A stretch of 64,000 nt of DNA, from NCBI GenBank assembly GCA_036362985.1, contig JAYGXS010000003.1, positions 40,355,091 to 40,419,090 of the forward strand, read 5' to 3'. A model generated the notes under the pieces. That model was not told where the DNA came from and searched no databases. It saw only the letters and a program-made list of their open reading frames with translations. This DNA comes from Ligula intestinalis (lineage: Eukaryota; Platyhelminthes; Cestoda; Diphyllobothriidea; Diphyllobothriidae). Of the stretch, positions 12,536-25,400 are shown piece after piece (the stretch's first letter is position 1; each line of letters begins with the position of its first letter). Position numbers and translations under genes: made by a program.

Positions 12536-13671
12536 GTGTTTGTTCCTGAAATTGGCCAGTATCTTCCTAAAAATCTTTTACCTCTCTCCCTCCCCCTCTC
12601 CATAGACCTCCTTTGTTCGAATTGTCATTTAGGCTCCAAAAAACTGCTGATGGACACAAGTACAGGGAGCAACGCTTTATTTTCCAAAAACGTTTACGAA
12701 AATAAAATGTTTGCAGTGACAATTCCGGACCTATAATTAATGAGCGTTAGCATTGCGGGCCGAAGTTAGTCAACTCTACCGATGTCCAATGTCCATGCGA
12801 GAAGGAGACCGGAGGAGGAGTTATCCCATCAGGTAGCAATCGTCCGAATCATGGCTACAAAACTCCTGTGTAGTGGAAGGGCACATTCGGCCATCTGAAT
12901 TGGAGATGACTTCAAGTTGAATCGAACAGTCTTCTTTTGCAGTAGCGCCAGGTAGTCTGATCAAGTTCACCAGCAATTAGTTGGATACGGTAGGCAAATA
13001 AGGTTGAAGTCCCCATCAAACGCGTGCTACACGGAGACGAGAATCTCATATATGGAAGAGGATACATTAAAAGTTAATCATTACGGTTTGAATCTGCTGC
13101 GGAAGGAAACTCTAATTATCCAATAGAAGAAAAAAAGCAATTCTCGGGAAGTCAGTGAGAAAAAAACGGATATGATCGCTGGAGCAAAAATTATACTCGG
13201 TTGACGTCCTGATATCCGTGGCGGATCCATAATCAGAGGCAATAGCAAAAATGAGCACATCGGATTCTTCTCAATTGGATAACCAATCTTCCGCCAATAC
13301 CCCTTTAAAGCTAAAACTGCAGCGCACAGTCTTAGTTCAACACATGTCCGATGTATTGTGCCGAGGGAAGCGCTTACAAATTCTGAAGAAGAGTTAATTC
13401 GAAACAGTCGGCGATAGGCACGGCATCGAATCGTGTTGTGATTGAGTGCAGTGGCCGCGTGACGTAAATATCTTTTCTATAACCTGACACTTGCATACAC
13501 TGAATGCGATAGGAACTCATTCAGGCTCAGTGCAAACTTAATAAAAAATGTCACGAACCAAAATATTCACATTTGGCCTAACTTGATCCCTATTTCTAGC
13601 TGTGGAGGAGAAGTGTTTTGATTGAAATGTGCCAGAACGTGATAAGTTGGGCTTAAAACAAGATACTTTAA
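12536..13671. other. Unassigned sequence with one hammerhead-like repeat
   Basis: No protein homology is recognisable. It contains the hammerhead-like motif at 13199-13240. A second, weaker CUGAAGA...GAAAC-AGUC string near 13381 on the plus strand was not accepted. Confidence 0.4.
13199..13240 (-). ncRNA. Decayed hammerhead-like motif
   Basis: On the minus strand GCCT is followed by CTGATTA (hammerhead core CUGAUGA with one change), a hairpin GGATCCG/CGGATATC with a small bulge, AGGAC and GTC. The downstream string ending CAGCGATC and then a T-rich tract matches the copy at 35.4 kb, so both belong to one repeat family. The GAAA box is mutated, so activity is unlikely. No PLE protein is visible next to it. 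Confidence 0.4.
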
Positions 13672-15713
13672 GTTCGGGGTCGGAAACTTATGGCTCGCGA
13701 GCCAGATGTGGCTCTTTTGATGATTGCGTCTGGCTCTCTCAGTGAAATTTGGAATAAGAAACTTCAGATTTTCTGATTTTGGTTCCTCTAATGACGCGCC
13801 CCTGCTGAGATGCGTATAAGAATAAATTGAACCTCGACCAAACTCTGGCGTTTCGGCTCCCTGGGTTTGACGTAGCAGTTGTTTCAGTGTTTCCTTTCCG
13901 GCTAGCCGACAGCAGGTGCTTCCCTTTTCTCCTACGTTCTAGCAGCCGCGACAAGCTCGCTAAATAACAGACTCTCTACGAAAGCACAACAGCCCCCAGA
14001 CTTGAGCTCAGCTTAGTCAAGGTCACGCTGGCAGACAAGGCTACCTTACGCACATAGGCCAGCCTGCCCTGTCACCCATAGTCTCTTGTGTTTATGTCCC
14101 CCAGACGGATGCATTTATCGCGCTCAACCAAAGGGTTCATTCGCGGAAACTTGCCTTGAGTACTAATACATCGCTCCTAATATGTGATTGCTTTCTTTCA
14201 TCAGACCGTAAACTCTTAGTCTAGTGGTTATAGTAGATCGCATATCCTTGACCGCTACACATTTTCTCTCTCTCATTTGCCCAAAGTTAACCCACGCAAC
14301 AAAGAAGATGGTGAAAAGAAAAAGAGATTAGGAGTATCATATATTTCAGGATGAATGGGCCGAAGAATTCACCTTTGTGGAAAGAGCAGATTATGCGATG
14401 TGTCTAATTTGCAATGACAAGATTACATCGATGAAACGGTCGAATGAAAAGCGCCACTTCAACACACGCCATGATACCTTTGCATCAAAATACCCTGCAA
14501 AAGATAGCCGAAATAAAGAATGCCGAGAGCTAAGGAGCAGGATGCAAACCAGCCAGAAGCAACTCTGCGTATGGACCCAGCAAGGTGACTATAACTCCTC
14601 CAGATTTGCTGGATCTTTAGCAATAGTTAGTAACGAAAAACCATTCAAAGATGGCGGGTTTGCTAAAACGTTCATGCTGGATGTAGCCGATAAACTTTTT
14701 GATGATTTTCCGAACAAAGAAAAGATAATCAAATGGATACAAGAAAAGCCTCGGTCAGCACAAAACTGTTTCCGAGCGTACCATCCTGATGGCAACCCAC
14801 GTGGAGGAAACGCAAGTGAAAGACATAATTGCAGCGCCGTTCTTTTCCCAAGCTTTGGCTGAGTCAACAGACGTAAGCCGTTTGGTGCAGTTCAATGTGC
14901 TTGCAAGGTATGCTGCTCGTGGTACACTGCGCAAAGAAAGTCTTGCTGTTCTGCCAGTAAAAGGGTCCAAAAGACGTAAGGATTTATTCAAGTCTTTCAT
15001 GGAGTTCGCTCAAGAAAAAAAACTACTTATGGATAAACTTATCTTAGTGTGTACTGATGGTGTTTCGTGTATGGTAGGGAAAAACAAAGGATTTTCGGCA
15101 CTTATTTGTGGACATGAAACTAGACCAATCCTACGTTCCCATTGCATTCTACATCGGGAGGCAATTTATGTGAAACTATGCGACGGGCAGCTTGGTGAAG
15201 TGATGTCGGTGGTCAGTCATGTGCTCAACGTAACCATTGCCCAAGACCTAAATGACCGACAGTATAAAGCACTGCTGGATGTAGTTGGTAATAACTACCA
15301 TGGTCTGCTTTTAAACAACAATGAACGTTGGTTGTCACATACCACTCACTGCAGCGTGTGAGTCTTGCTGTATTGACCTTGCTTGGACCTACGTATGCCT
15401 GTATGCAGTCATTCTCAAATACATCCAGTCCACCCTACGATCACGTCTAACAGATAAAAACCTCAACGGTTACGTGAAGATTAATTTCATCAAATACCAA
15501 CCAGACTAAACAGCCATTAGCAAATCCATGCAGCACGAGAAGTCGCATTAACAATGAATATTTTAAGACCAATATTTAAAAGACAAATATAAATGGCTTA
15601 TTATATTCACATTTATATGAATTTTCCCTTAAAATTTATTATATGGCTCTAACTTATGTTTATTTTTAAGTATTCTCTTTCTTGGCTCTCAGCGTCAAAA
15701 TGGTTGCCGACTG
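13672..15713 (+). mobile_element. hAT transposon, internally deleted
   Basis: The left end GGGGTCGGAAACTTATGGCT, followed by CGCGAGCCAGATGTGGCTC, is a typical hAT terminal sequence. The right end reads TTGGCTCTCAGCG...TGGTTGCCGACTG, whose reverse complement begins CAGTCGGCAACC and matches the left end GGTCGGAAAC with mutations. Between them lies a transposase gene in the expected orientation. I could not find an 8-base target duplication (left flank ACTTTAAG, right flank AAATAAGA). The element is about 2 kb, with an internal deletion removing much of the catalytic domain. It is dead. Confidence 0.75.
14308..15545 (+). pseudogene. hAT transposase (GTF2IRD2/ZBED-like), frameshifted and deleted
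   Basis: The likely original start is ATG 14308 (MVKRKRD), broken at once by an in-frame TAG. The same frame continues FTFVERADYAMCLICNDK with a BED-type zinc finger (C-x2-C, then H-x4-H in RHFNTRH). Near 14765 a frameshift moves the reading into the 14789-15361 frame, which holds the RNase H-like blocks CTDGVSCMVGKNKG and SHCILHREA and the family's usual NNERWLS. At about 15345 another frame change joins straight to YIQSTLRSRLTDKNL, the extreme C-terminus. The section normally between them, including most of the hAT dimerisation domain, is gone. A stop at 15507-15509 precedes the terminal TAISKSMQHEKSH. The proteins resemble the GTF2IRD2-like hAT family known from animals. Confidence 0.8.
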
Positions 15714-17040
15714 AAATAAGAAAGCATATTACTTTCACAGAGATTTTCCCGTTAACGAGTCAATTTTCCGATATGCGTAACAAGACAATTGCATCAGCAA
15801 AACTATATTCCATGCAAGGGCCACTGCAGCAGCAGATCTGCTTAATATGCTTTTTTCAAATTTGTACCTGGGAAACGATGTTTCAAAGATCTTCTTTAGA
15901 AAATTGCCTCCAAAAACAAATCTGATACAAAAGCGTAGAAGTTCACGAAGATGTGGGGGATTGTGGAAAACTATCGGCAATGCGGAAATTCCCAGTCAGT
16001 TTTCTTGCTCTATCCACAGGCATTAGATAGAAAAAAAATTGGCATCCAACATACTGGGCAGCCGTTCCATACAAAATATAGATAAGGATAATTTAAACAT
16101 CATGTAGTTTTTTGTAGAAACTGTCGAATGTGGTTTAAAAATTATACCAGTAAACAAATGGATGTCTTCTTCTGTCTCGAACGCAAAAGTTGAGTCTTAA
16201 TGGTAAGGTCTCTGAATTGAGCTTAGTAAGTGAAATGTCTGATAAATTAAGAATAAATTCATCTCTGCTCTGAGGGTAATGATTGTCAGCAGATGACTTG
16301 CACAATGTCTTCCTTACTTAAAAGCGATATGTGTCTCTTGTCTTCTTTTGGATGAAACACGCATGCTTCACGAACCCTAACCAACAGAAGAAACTTATTT
16401 TGTACAAAAGATGCTTGATCTGATCCAAGCGAGATTTGTTGGCACAGACAACCACCACCAGATCTTTAATTCTTGATTGTACATGATGGTTCATATTTTT
16501 AATGGTTGGACGTAATTTACCTCGACGGAATATCTTATTGAACTCTTTGCTGTTTATGCAGTTCTGGAGAAATTCAGTGTGTGTATTTCCTTTCGTTATT
16601 CTGCATCGCAATTGTAAACGTCTATCCAGAGAATTTATTATATTCGAGAAGAAAGAAGCACTTTTTTCCCGGTAAAAAGGTAAAACAAGCGCAGGCAGCA
16701 GGATTTATTGAATTCAATAAATTTTGCGACAGCTTTCCACCGGCATTCTGTGTTTGCATGATTTTGATAACCAATGGTGCATACACCAGTTTGAATTTTC
16801 ACAGAGGGGCATCGCATAGCAGAAAGAGGCACAGTTCACAGCAAATAATAATCAGATGAAGAAAAACTGCATTACATCGGCGTTAAGGAAGTAAAAGGGG
16901 ATGTAAGTAAACAAAAATCACGTTGGGGTTAAAAATGAGTGTCCAATTACCAGGCTAATTGGAGGCTGACCACAGTGTCAAACTGCTTGCATAGGTCGGG
17001 TTTCTTCCGTCGTAAATAGGCCGCTACAGTGAAGCGTAGG
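15714..17040. other. No recognised feature
   Basis: Short frames on both strands (for example 16318-16611 minus and 16581-16859 plus) overlap each other and have no recognisable domain. Confidence 0.4.
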
Positions 17041-17330
17041 GTTTGATTTACACAGCCCGGCGGGTACGCGTTAAGGCACCCTGTATTCCAGGCACCTTTT
17101 TGTGCAGTTACTGTAGCCTGCTCCACAGAAGCAGGTGAAAAAATAAATACGCATAGATGTGGCCTTCAACGGGAGTCTTTCTTTACCTCTCAAGTATACG
17201 AAGGGAGAATTCGTGAAGAATATGCGTAGGTTCGCCGCGAAGAATGCAGTGATGTCTGAAGACAGCGATCGCAAGTGCATTCTCTGTGGCGAGCCTACGC
17301 GCCCAGACACGTTTTTCCGCCGAGATTCTG
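17041..17330 (-). pseudogene. PLE GIY-YIG endonuclease fragment
   Basis: The minus-strand 79-codon frame (17310-17071) aligns with the PLE frame at 37421-37690. Shared blocks are the FAANLRIFFTNSPF segment, GKERLPLKATSMRIY, FTCFCGAGY (the GIY-YIG strand, usually CSCGAGYIGRT) and CLEYRVP (usually LEKRVREHIP). The YIGRT part is damaged, reading YSNCTKR, so the catalytic Tyr/Arg region is lost. About 90 codons of the element survive. It belongs to the same PLE family as the copies at 36.4-37.9 kb. Confidence 0.7.
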
Positions 17331-18967
17331 CTGCTGCATGGTACGTCTCCGGCTATCCCGCAGTATCTGATGGACTTCGATCTAAATAATAATATATACT
17401 TTACCCAGCACCAATAGGCCCTTAAGTGTACTGATTAACTCAAAGCTAGCGATTAATTTCTCGCGAGATAAAAAAGCTACAATTTAAAAACTTGAGTACC
17501 TACCAGAAAACACCGGAAAAACTCGGAAACCCAGTTGAGCCATGCACCGGCGGAAAATCGGTGAACCATGTGTCTAAGAAATCATCCACTACCTTTGCTG
17601 CTCGTAGGGTAAATAATAACGTGGGTTGGCAATTATCGCTTTTAGATTTGAAGAGGCTAGTGTTATATCACCTCGCGTATACCTGTCCAGTTTAATTGTT
17701 AGTGCAGATCGTATCGTTGGCATTTGCTGCGTTCTAACATTTTGTCTAGTTTTAGTGAATTTCCTAAGACTCTTGAAGGTTTAAAGTAGGGTCAACTGAA
17801 TAACAGGAGCACAAGCGAGAATACCTCAAAAACTTCTGAAATACGCAAAAACAAAAGAGTCACTTAGGGAGAGAGGTTACTATGAACGCAAGTCTCTTGC
17901 AGACACCGCTTTGATCAATCGGCCTGTTTGTAACCTCGTGCGCATGTGAAGTTTGGATTGGCACGAACAGTGCATGGCTTATCTTTGGACAGATCTGCGC
18001 GTAACAACCACTTTCTCTGGTCCTAGTTTGGCCCTTTGTCCACCACGACAGGCATTCATTGCATTATTTACGAAAATGAACTTTCCCATGGAGACTTCAG
18101 TACAGGCCAAACTACCTGCCAGCAACTGAAAACAGGAATAATGCAGATAAAATAGCTGCTAGTTATGCAGGCAAGATTTTAGTCGAGGAGTGAATATCAT
18201 GCTCACATTGATAACTGCATTCTGGTTTCAATCTTATTCTTCCGCTCGTTGCCCAAAGTACTCATTTTTCCAGTTTATGCTTGTATTAGATTGCTCCAGA
18301 GAAATAAAATTAAAAGACTTTCAAGATAACTAGCCTAAACAACAATCTACCACAAAAACGGTTTCTCAGAGTCGACATTAGTTTCGACTGCAAGAGTCCT
18401 CAAGCTGCCGAAGCTGCTAAGGTCTGTTAATCCTAAGTTTATTTGTTAAAACAGGTTAAAACAGGTTAATTAAGCTTACTGCTCAATGAATGCCACAAGT
18501 CAGAACTAAATGAGTGCAGTTTTAGCAACAAGGCTCATAAAAATAATTGGCTTTATCAACATTTTTAAGCTTAAAAATGTAACCTCTGTGGTCTGTAATT
18601 GAAAGTTTTGAATCATGTTCTCTAGATGCAGTTGATAATTATTTATTCTATGAGGATTATGAGCCTATTTTTACTCTGCTCTCTTTAGCACTAGATATAT
18701 CCTGCGATTAGTTTACAGTCTGACCCTGAACCTTTGTACCATCAACTTCCCTCGTATCCGATGCGAATCGGGGAACGACAGAGGGATTTAAAAGCAAACA
18801 TAATCTGCAATCGCAGCGTACAACGACCTAAACTTCTAGCTTATATGCGGCTTTTGACGAGGTTCTAAAGTGAGTCGCAAGGCAGAGCAAGATGATTGAG
18901 TTCCGTATGCGGTCAGTGAACGTTCATCAACGAGTGGCAACATTCCTGATCTAAACCGGCATGAGAG
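17331..18967. other. No recognised feature
   Basis: Only short frames without recognisable domains occur, for example 17492-17695 plus. Confidence 0.4.
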
Positions 18968-19254
18968 CGAGCCCGTGGTCCAGTCGTTAGAGTGTTGGAC
19001 CTCTGAGCAAAGAGTCGCGGGCTCGGTGCATTAGCTGGGGTTGATAACGGCTAATGAACCAGAAATAGCCATTCCAGTCTCCTTTGTCTTGAGCGGCAAT
19101 GTCAAATTGCGGGTAATTCGAAAGGTCTGCTCTTTTATCAGCTTAAATATGGTGACATGGAGTATTTTACCTTCGTCACCTTATAATTGTTTAATTTTTT
19201 TGTCAGCAGTAATAAAAATACTGCTGTAAAGATGGAATAAATAAATAAATCAGG
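18968..19254 (+). mobile_element. tRNA-derived SINE with AATA-repeat tail
   Basis: The left end has a tRNA-like head: GGTCCAGTCGTTAGAGTG (A-box-like) and, about 35 bases on, GTCGCGGGCTCGGTGC (a decayed B box). The body string ACGGCTAATGAACCAGAAAT, followed by CCATTCCAGTC, recurs at 48955-48990 and, more diverged, near 49380-49410. The right end is a short AATA microsatellite at about 19236-19252, a usual SINE tail. The element is non-coding and would depend on LINE enzymes. Confidence 0.55.
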
Positions 19255-19370
19255 CTCCCCAACTACCTATACTTATTTTTTCTCTTTGGCAGCTGGAACT
19301 CCAACCTTTGTTCACATGTTTTTCTGGGCATCGTATGTGGGCGTGTAGTTCGTGTATTCCATTGTTACAG

Positions 19371-19420
19371 GGGTAAGAGAGAGAGAGAGAGCGGGAGAGG
19401 GGAGGGGGAGGGAGGAAGCG
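19371..19420 (+). repeat. GA-rich simple repeat
   Basis: A (GA)n run passes into a GGGA-rich purine tract. It is simple sequence with no associated gene visible. Confidence 0.85.
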
Positions 19421-22400
19421 ACTTGTTTCGAGACGGCGGCCCTCCCAGCAGCAAGCTATTTGAAAGAGGGAGAGAGTGAAGAAAGAGGATGAACTTAATT
19501 AAACATGCACATGCAGCAGTACTAAAGCCGTCATGAGGACCTACCGGTTGAAGAGATTATGGCCTGCACGGACTCCTCACACGCTAGTCAGGCAGGCAGA
19601 GGAGGACTCTGAATGGACATATGTTCGGGCAGTTTACAGCTTTATCTGCCTCCTAGGACTTCTTCTTTGAGCTGAGTACTCCACCTCCTTTACGCGCGAC
19701 TCAGAAGGCGTTAACATTAATATTTTATCGTTTTCTCATAAGATCAAACCAAATTTTAGTCTGTGTTAAAAACCAATTGGAATCGAAAAAAGTTGCTGAT
19801 AAAACAAAATAGATGCTAGTATATTGAAGTGGACCTGCCAACAGGATGGATAAAACTTAAATGCATAGGAAATGATAAGAAGTAAATGTAGGAACTTTCA
19901 TCTCAATTCGTAAGTTTGCCCGACCTTAAGTCAAAATGGCATATTCGACTACTTAGAGCAAGTCTGATCAATTACTCTAATTGTCAGCGTGGTAAGTATT
20001 AACGTTACACAATGTTATAACATGTAAAAAGCAAATTTTTCGAGTCCATTTAAAACCCGTTGTCTCCGCTGCCCTGAAAAGAGACATATAAGAAGGATAT
20101 TTCAGCTTGCTTTGAGTTTTGACAGTATCTCTTCAATCACAATGCGGAATTGTAAGAAACATGTATCTATATTCAAATCAGTGGTGCTTTAGGAACATCT
20201 ATACATGGTTCCCCTAAACTGTAAAATAACATGGCACACAAATGGCTAATGCATGTAACTCCTTTGAAGAAGCGAGCCTTTAACTAATGTCATGAGATTA
20301 TTTTAAAGAAGCACATTGTTATAATTTTTATTTTTCCATCCCCAAAAGTTACCTCTCTGTCCCAAGATTTTCATGTTAAATATGCACTTATCTCTTGAAG
20401 CAAAGCTGGCATTATTGATAAAGGATTAAAGTGAACCAGGCACAGGAAACCCAGTTAATTTTTTTGTGCATTATGGACAGGATGACGAAGTTTACAAGAT
20501 CCATGGATTGTCAAATCAGCTAGGTTGAAAAAGATAAACGGGTAGACTTCGTGCAATCAACAGTTTTTGCGTTTGGATAGTTATTTGTAAGTCCTAAAAT
20601 CGGTAACACCTGGAATATTTAGTAGATGGCCTAACGCAGGAAATGGCCAAATCAAATTTTGGGTGAGTGGTATGGCACGCAGTTGGTATGTTGCTTTTGG
20701 TAAATTGAGTTGATGCACAAAAGCTCTTTACTAAAACAGTTTATTTCAAATCAGTTTTATAAGAGAACAACAGGCCAGGCTCTGCCAAATCAAACGTTTT
20801 TAGATATTCCAGTGTGTTTAAAAATCTCTTAGTTTTATGCGTTATGCTATTCAATAACATTGATCCAATCAGGAAAATGTTGAAGTTAATCCATTCTGGA
20901 TACGACAAATTGAAATCCGATCAGGAGAAATCGCATTGTTTTCACCAAAAGGGCGGATCCAGTTAACGCAATATTACTTGGCAAATTAATGGCATTTACT
21001 GCCATACACCGTAGTACTAAACTTGCTTCTATGTTATTTTTTTTACTTCACCGACAAGGAGAGGGCGTAAACATTTATGCATTGAGAAGTCGGGACATGG
21101 TGTCATTTTTCTGTGTCATACCGTGCAATAAAAATTTCCAGGTAGTTACTGTATGCACGGACTAGGAATGGGTACGGAAATTAGCAGCGGAACGATTGCC
21201 GCAAAAGTTATTAGCGAGTATTTTAAATATGAGTAATATCACTCTGTTGATATCATACACAAAAAGAAGTAAAGTAGACTAGAACGGTCCTTGAGTAAGC
21301 TAGAAGACTATTTTATCTATGGCGTACTAAAAACAATGACTATCTTCCCGATTACATCATTGACAGGGACCATTTGGCTTTGCTACATATGAATATACAG
21401 GAAGAGGACGCAGAAAAATAGTAAATTCACAAACAACAGACCATGATCAAGCCATTTTTTGAGTTGGGCACTTATAAGAGGATGTTTTTTTACCTACCAG
21501 GTACCAAATTGATTGCAAGTCCTCCTTCTGGAAGAGCATTTACTTCTGCGATGCGGTCTTGCTTTTAGATAAGTCTGAAAAGCAACGGAGATCGTCAGAT
21601 GTGGGATTAACTTGTCTACTGCCCCGCCAGCAACCTTCGAGAAGTATCAACGGTTTGTAGTTTCGATGAAGTTTATATTTGGCGAGCAACCAGTCTGGCG
21701 ATCGCACAGTATCAAAAGTAAGGTACCCCTACATATTAAGGAGATCTTGAGTTAAAATGGCATTAAAAACCACTTTATGTAAATTATATATCATAATTTG
21801 GCTCGATGTGACTTATATTTATCGACCTATAAGGCTGTTTCAAATATAATATATATTTTTAGGTAATGACCAGTATCTCCAAATGCGCTCTTCAGTCTGT
21901 TTCTAGTCTTACCATCAGCTTTAGTCTAAACCTGCAAAAATAAATTTGAACTTTTGAAAAAAAGTGGCTTAAGGCAAAGAAGTCTCTTTTCATGTGTAAA
22001 AACATGCTTTTGTGCTTAAAATGCACATAGAAAAAATCACTAGAGACACACCGCTACTAACATAGCCAACAGACTTTAAAATGTTTACAGAAGAGATGAA
22101 CGCGCGATTAACGGACCGATTGGTCTCGTATAGAAGCTCATCTTTCTTGCCATCATACAGGTCAGACCATGCGAATAGTGGAGAACGAACGGACAGTTTA
22201 GACAGGCGACCCACTTTTCCAAGTCACAACGCACGCCTTGGAGGATGAAAATGAATATAATTTAAAGAACGCGCCGATTAGAACAGCAATAAGACGGGCC
22301 GGGAGACGGCGTGGACTCAGATTCATCATAAGCACCACCCAATACCCCCCCTTTATTTGACTACAAAACGGGCCCAGTTGCATTTTCCCAGTTTCTGATG

Positions 22401-25400
22401 ATGGCCTTCTGTACAATACTGAAATCGTACGCTTATTCACGCACGGCCCCAGTGATGGCGGGCGCATTTTCTTTGGGAAAAGCACTCGCGCCTTGCAATT
22501 ACGCTTCCATTTATATCTTTCAGGGCAAATAAATAGTCCACAAAGTACTGCTTTTTATTTGTTATTATTTTTCCTTTTTTCCCCGTTTCATGTGCCACTT
22601 CTCCTAATGAGATTTGATACTTATTCGATATCCAGTGATATGTCATCTGAAACGAAATTTTAAGTGACATATACATATATATTAGTGAATACTTATTGAT
22701 AAACCAACCCCTGTTCTTTATTTTACATAACTTTTGGGAGGCGTTACAAGGATTTTCAGCTGAAGGTCATGAAACCTCGTGAAAACCTTAATCTGATATA
22801 AATTGTATTATTTATATAAAAGGCAACGATTCGGGGTCTAGATAACATGTGGCGTTCAGCATCTCCGGAGGACGGGGAAGAAGAGGAGGCAAGTGCTGAA
22901 ATCAAAATTTATACATTCTGAAGTTTCGAAATCATGTTTTTTCCCATCGTCAGAGCACAGTGCTTGTAGCTGTACACAAACTGATTCACACAGGTTCAAG
23001 AAGAGGGTTTTAGTCTATACACGACAACTTTCATCAGAGAACGCAGTTTGTTATCGCTGACAACAAAGGCTCGATCTACGTGGAAACATTTGAAGTAAAT
23101 TAATATGATCGGTGCGACTGATCATTTGCTTATACTCGAATGAATCTTTTTTTCACTGGCCATTGCTCGACCATAGGGGCCGACCCGGTTTAAAAGAGCA
23201 CGCTCACTTCCCTCTTTAACTTCCGAATCAACCTCCTCTGGGTCAACTGATCTTACTCGGGTATTCGTTTACGCACATCTTTATCAATTTCAATTTTATG
23301 AGAAAAACCGCCTGTAGAAAAGTACGCAAATGTTAGCCTTCTTGAAAACTCCACGAGAAATTGACCGCAGTTCACAACAGTGTCCACCATGTGTTCCACA
23401 GCAGGGTAGACTAAGACTGTTTGCTTTCCCGTGAATCAGTTGAAAGTGATTAAGAATTACGTGATACCTACTGTTCTCATTTATCCACCCTCCTGAACTT
23501 TGTGTCATGCCGACCTTGAGAATACAGGAAGTAAGATGGGGCGCAGTAACTGGTTGATACCCGACGCCTAGGAGTGCCGTACACCCCATATGGGACATTC
23601 TTCATGGGTGTGCATCCCCAATAAAACACTTCATGGCTTGCTCTGACGTCCGTGCTCGTCAAGCACATCAACTGTTCTAATTTATTCATCAGGAATTATA
23701 ATGCGTATGCTTTGTATAAAAAATCTTGGTCAATGCCCATGAACCAGCTGTTCGATGGCACCAAAGTCTGCAGTTTAAGAGAGATAATTGAAAAAAGCAT
23801 ATTCAAGCCGAAAGCTACATATGGAGGTATAGAAGTTTTACTCAAAGGCGACTCCGACCACTAAGTGAACTTAAGTCAGGCCAAGTCATATGAGCGGTGA
23901 GATAGATGCCATAAAATATTACTAAGACGCCCAAAGACAAAGCCGACGATAGGTATGGCGCCAGTAGAGGGAAATGCAATAGTGAGACTTAAAGCTTTGC
24001 AATTAAGAACAGACGCCAAAACAATCACCCAAGACTCGATTTAATTGTGCTGATAACAATGCTGCGAAAGGTTTCCCATCCAGTGCGCAAAGTGGATAGC
24101 AGTAGAAGAAAAAGGTGCCATGCTGATAGTCTATCGTCTCCAAGTTATAGAAAATTTTCCGAGATGAATATTTCTTCACTGAAGAAGGAAGAGAGCAATT
24201 GGACAGCCAACATGTTCTGAAAAAAAGGTACAGGAAACGATAAAATTTGCGTTATCGCATACCATTTATTCTGGAATATTTAACTTGTTACAAGTCTAAA
24301 TACTCTCACGTAGACATTACCCTTGTGCGAATTACCATTAAATAATAATTTAAAAATGAAAAGGCAGACTGGACAGTTTCATTCTTAACCAAGCTCCATT
24401 TATCTCTATAATATATTCTTGATATATAATTTATAAGTAAGGGAGACGCGAGTTTCAATACGAAACCAAGTCCACGACTCACCTGATTTATAAAGTATAC
24501 TTTGTCAACGGACATATGGAAGATTCATCTCTTATCTGCGAGAACACCATGAGAACCATATTAGCACTGAATAAGACTGAATCTATCATTCTTAATGCAG
24601 TTTTAGTGCCCCGCTAGTGGATTATCGAAAACATATGCCTGTCAAATGAACTTTTAAAATTAATTGGCCCATTTTGTCCGTCGTAACATTATTTAATACG
24701 GTGCTTTCGTGTTTCATGTTGTGCAATGAAAAGTTTCCTAGTGTTGGAACTCGAAATCATTAATGTGGAAATTTAATTCAGATTTTCGAGAAGGTTTCAG
24801 AAAAAATGTACGTCACACATTAATGGATTACATACAGGCTTTTCTCTAAATGCAAGGTGAGTCATTATACTACCTGCTGTAGTCAGAGCGTAGAATTACG
24901 GCTGTTAACTCTACAAAGGGGTAGTTTTTAAATTCACTACGATCTTTTCGTTGCTTTTTATAAGAACAATACTGAAGCAAGATGAAGAAACAAACACACT
25001 CGAGCAGCAAGAAGTTAGCAAATCCTGATGAAGGATCTCTATCTAACTCAATGACACGATCGTCTTAGTACAAACAGAAATAAGGAAGCACAACAATTTT
25101 TGTGAGGAATATTTACCTTATAATCCAGAAGCCAATAGCGTACTTAGTAACTCATCTTGATTATTTCAAATGTTCAGTTATATCACGGGTCAAATAAGCG
25201 AACTTTATGTTATTGACAGGCCAATCAGTGCATTTGAGCTTTATCGAATGTGCCATCCACTTCCTTCCGCAGCCTTTGAACCTAGGCCGTATGTCTGCGG
25301 GCTTACGAGTGTGTGTGTACTTGCTTGAGTTTGCGCAAACGCCTAGCTCTTGATTTTGCAAACAATGGCGACTGTCAGGTGAGCGGTTTGCAGGGTGGGC

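Noticed and set aside
13375..13415. Plus-strand CUGAAGA...GAAAC-AGUC string resembling a hammerhead
   Set aside because: Stem II is only two or three weak pairs and stem I does not pair. There is an extra base before GUC and no shared flank with the other copies.
23400..23870. Possible R2/LINE C-terminus around the frames at 23477-23864
   Set aside because: Short suggestive strings occur, but no ordered set of motifs in either strand. Composition alone can explain them.
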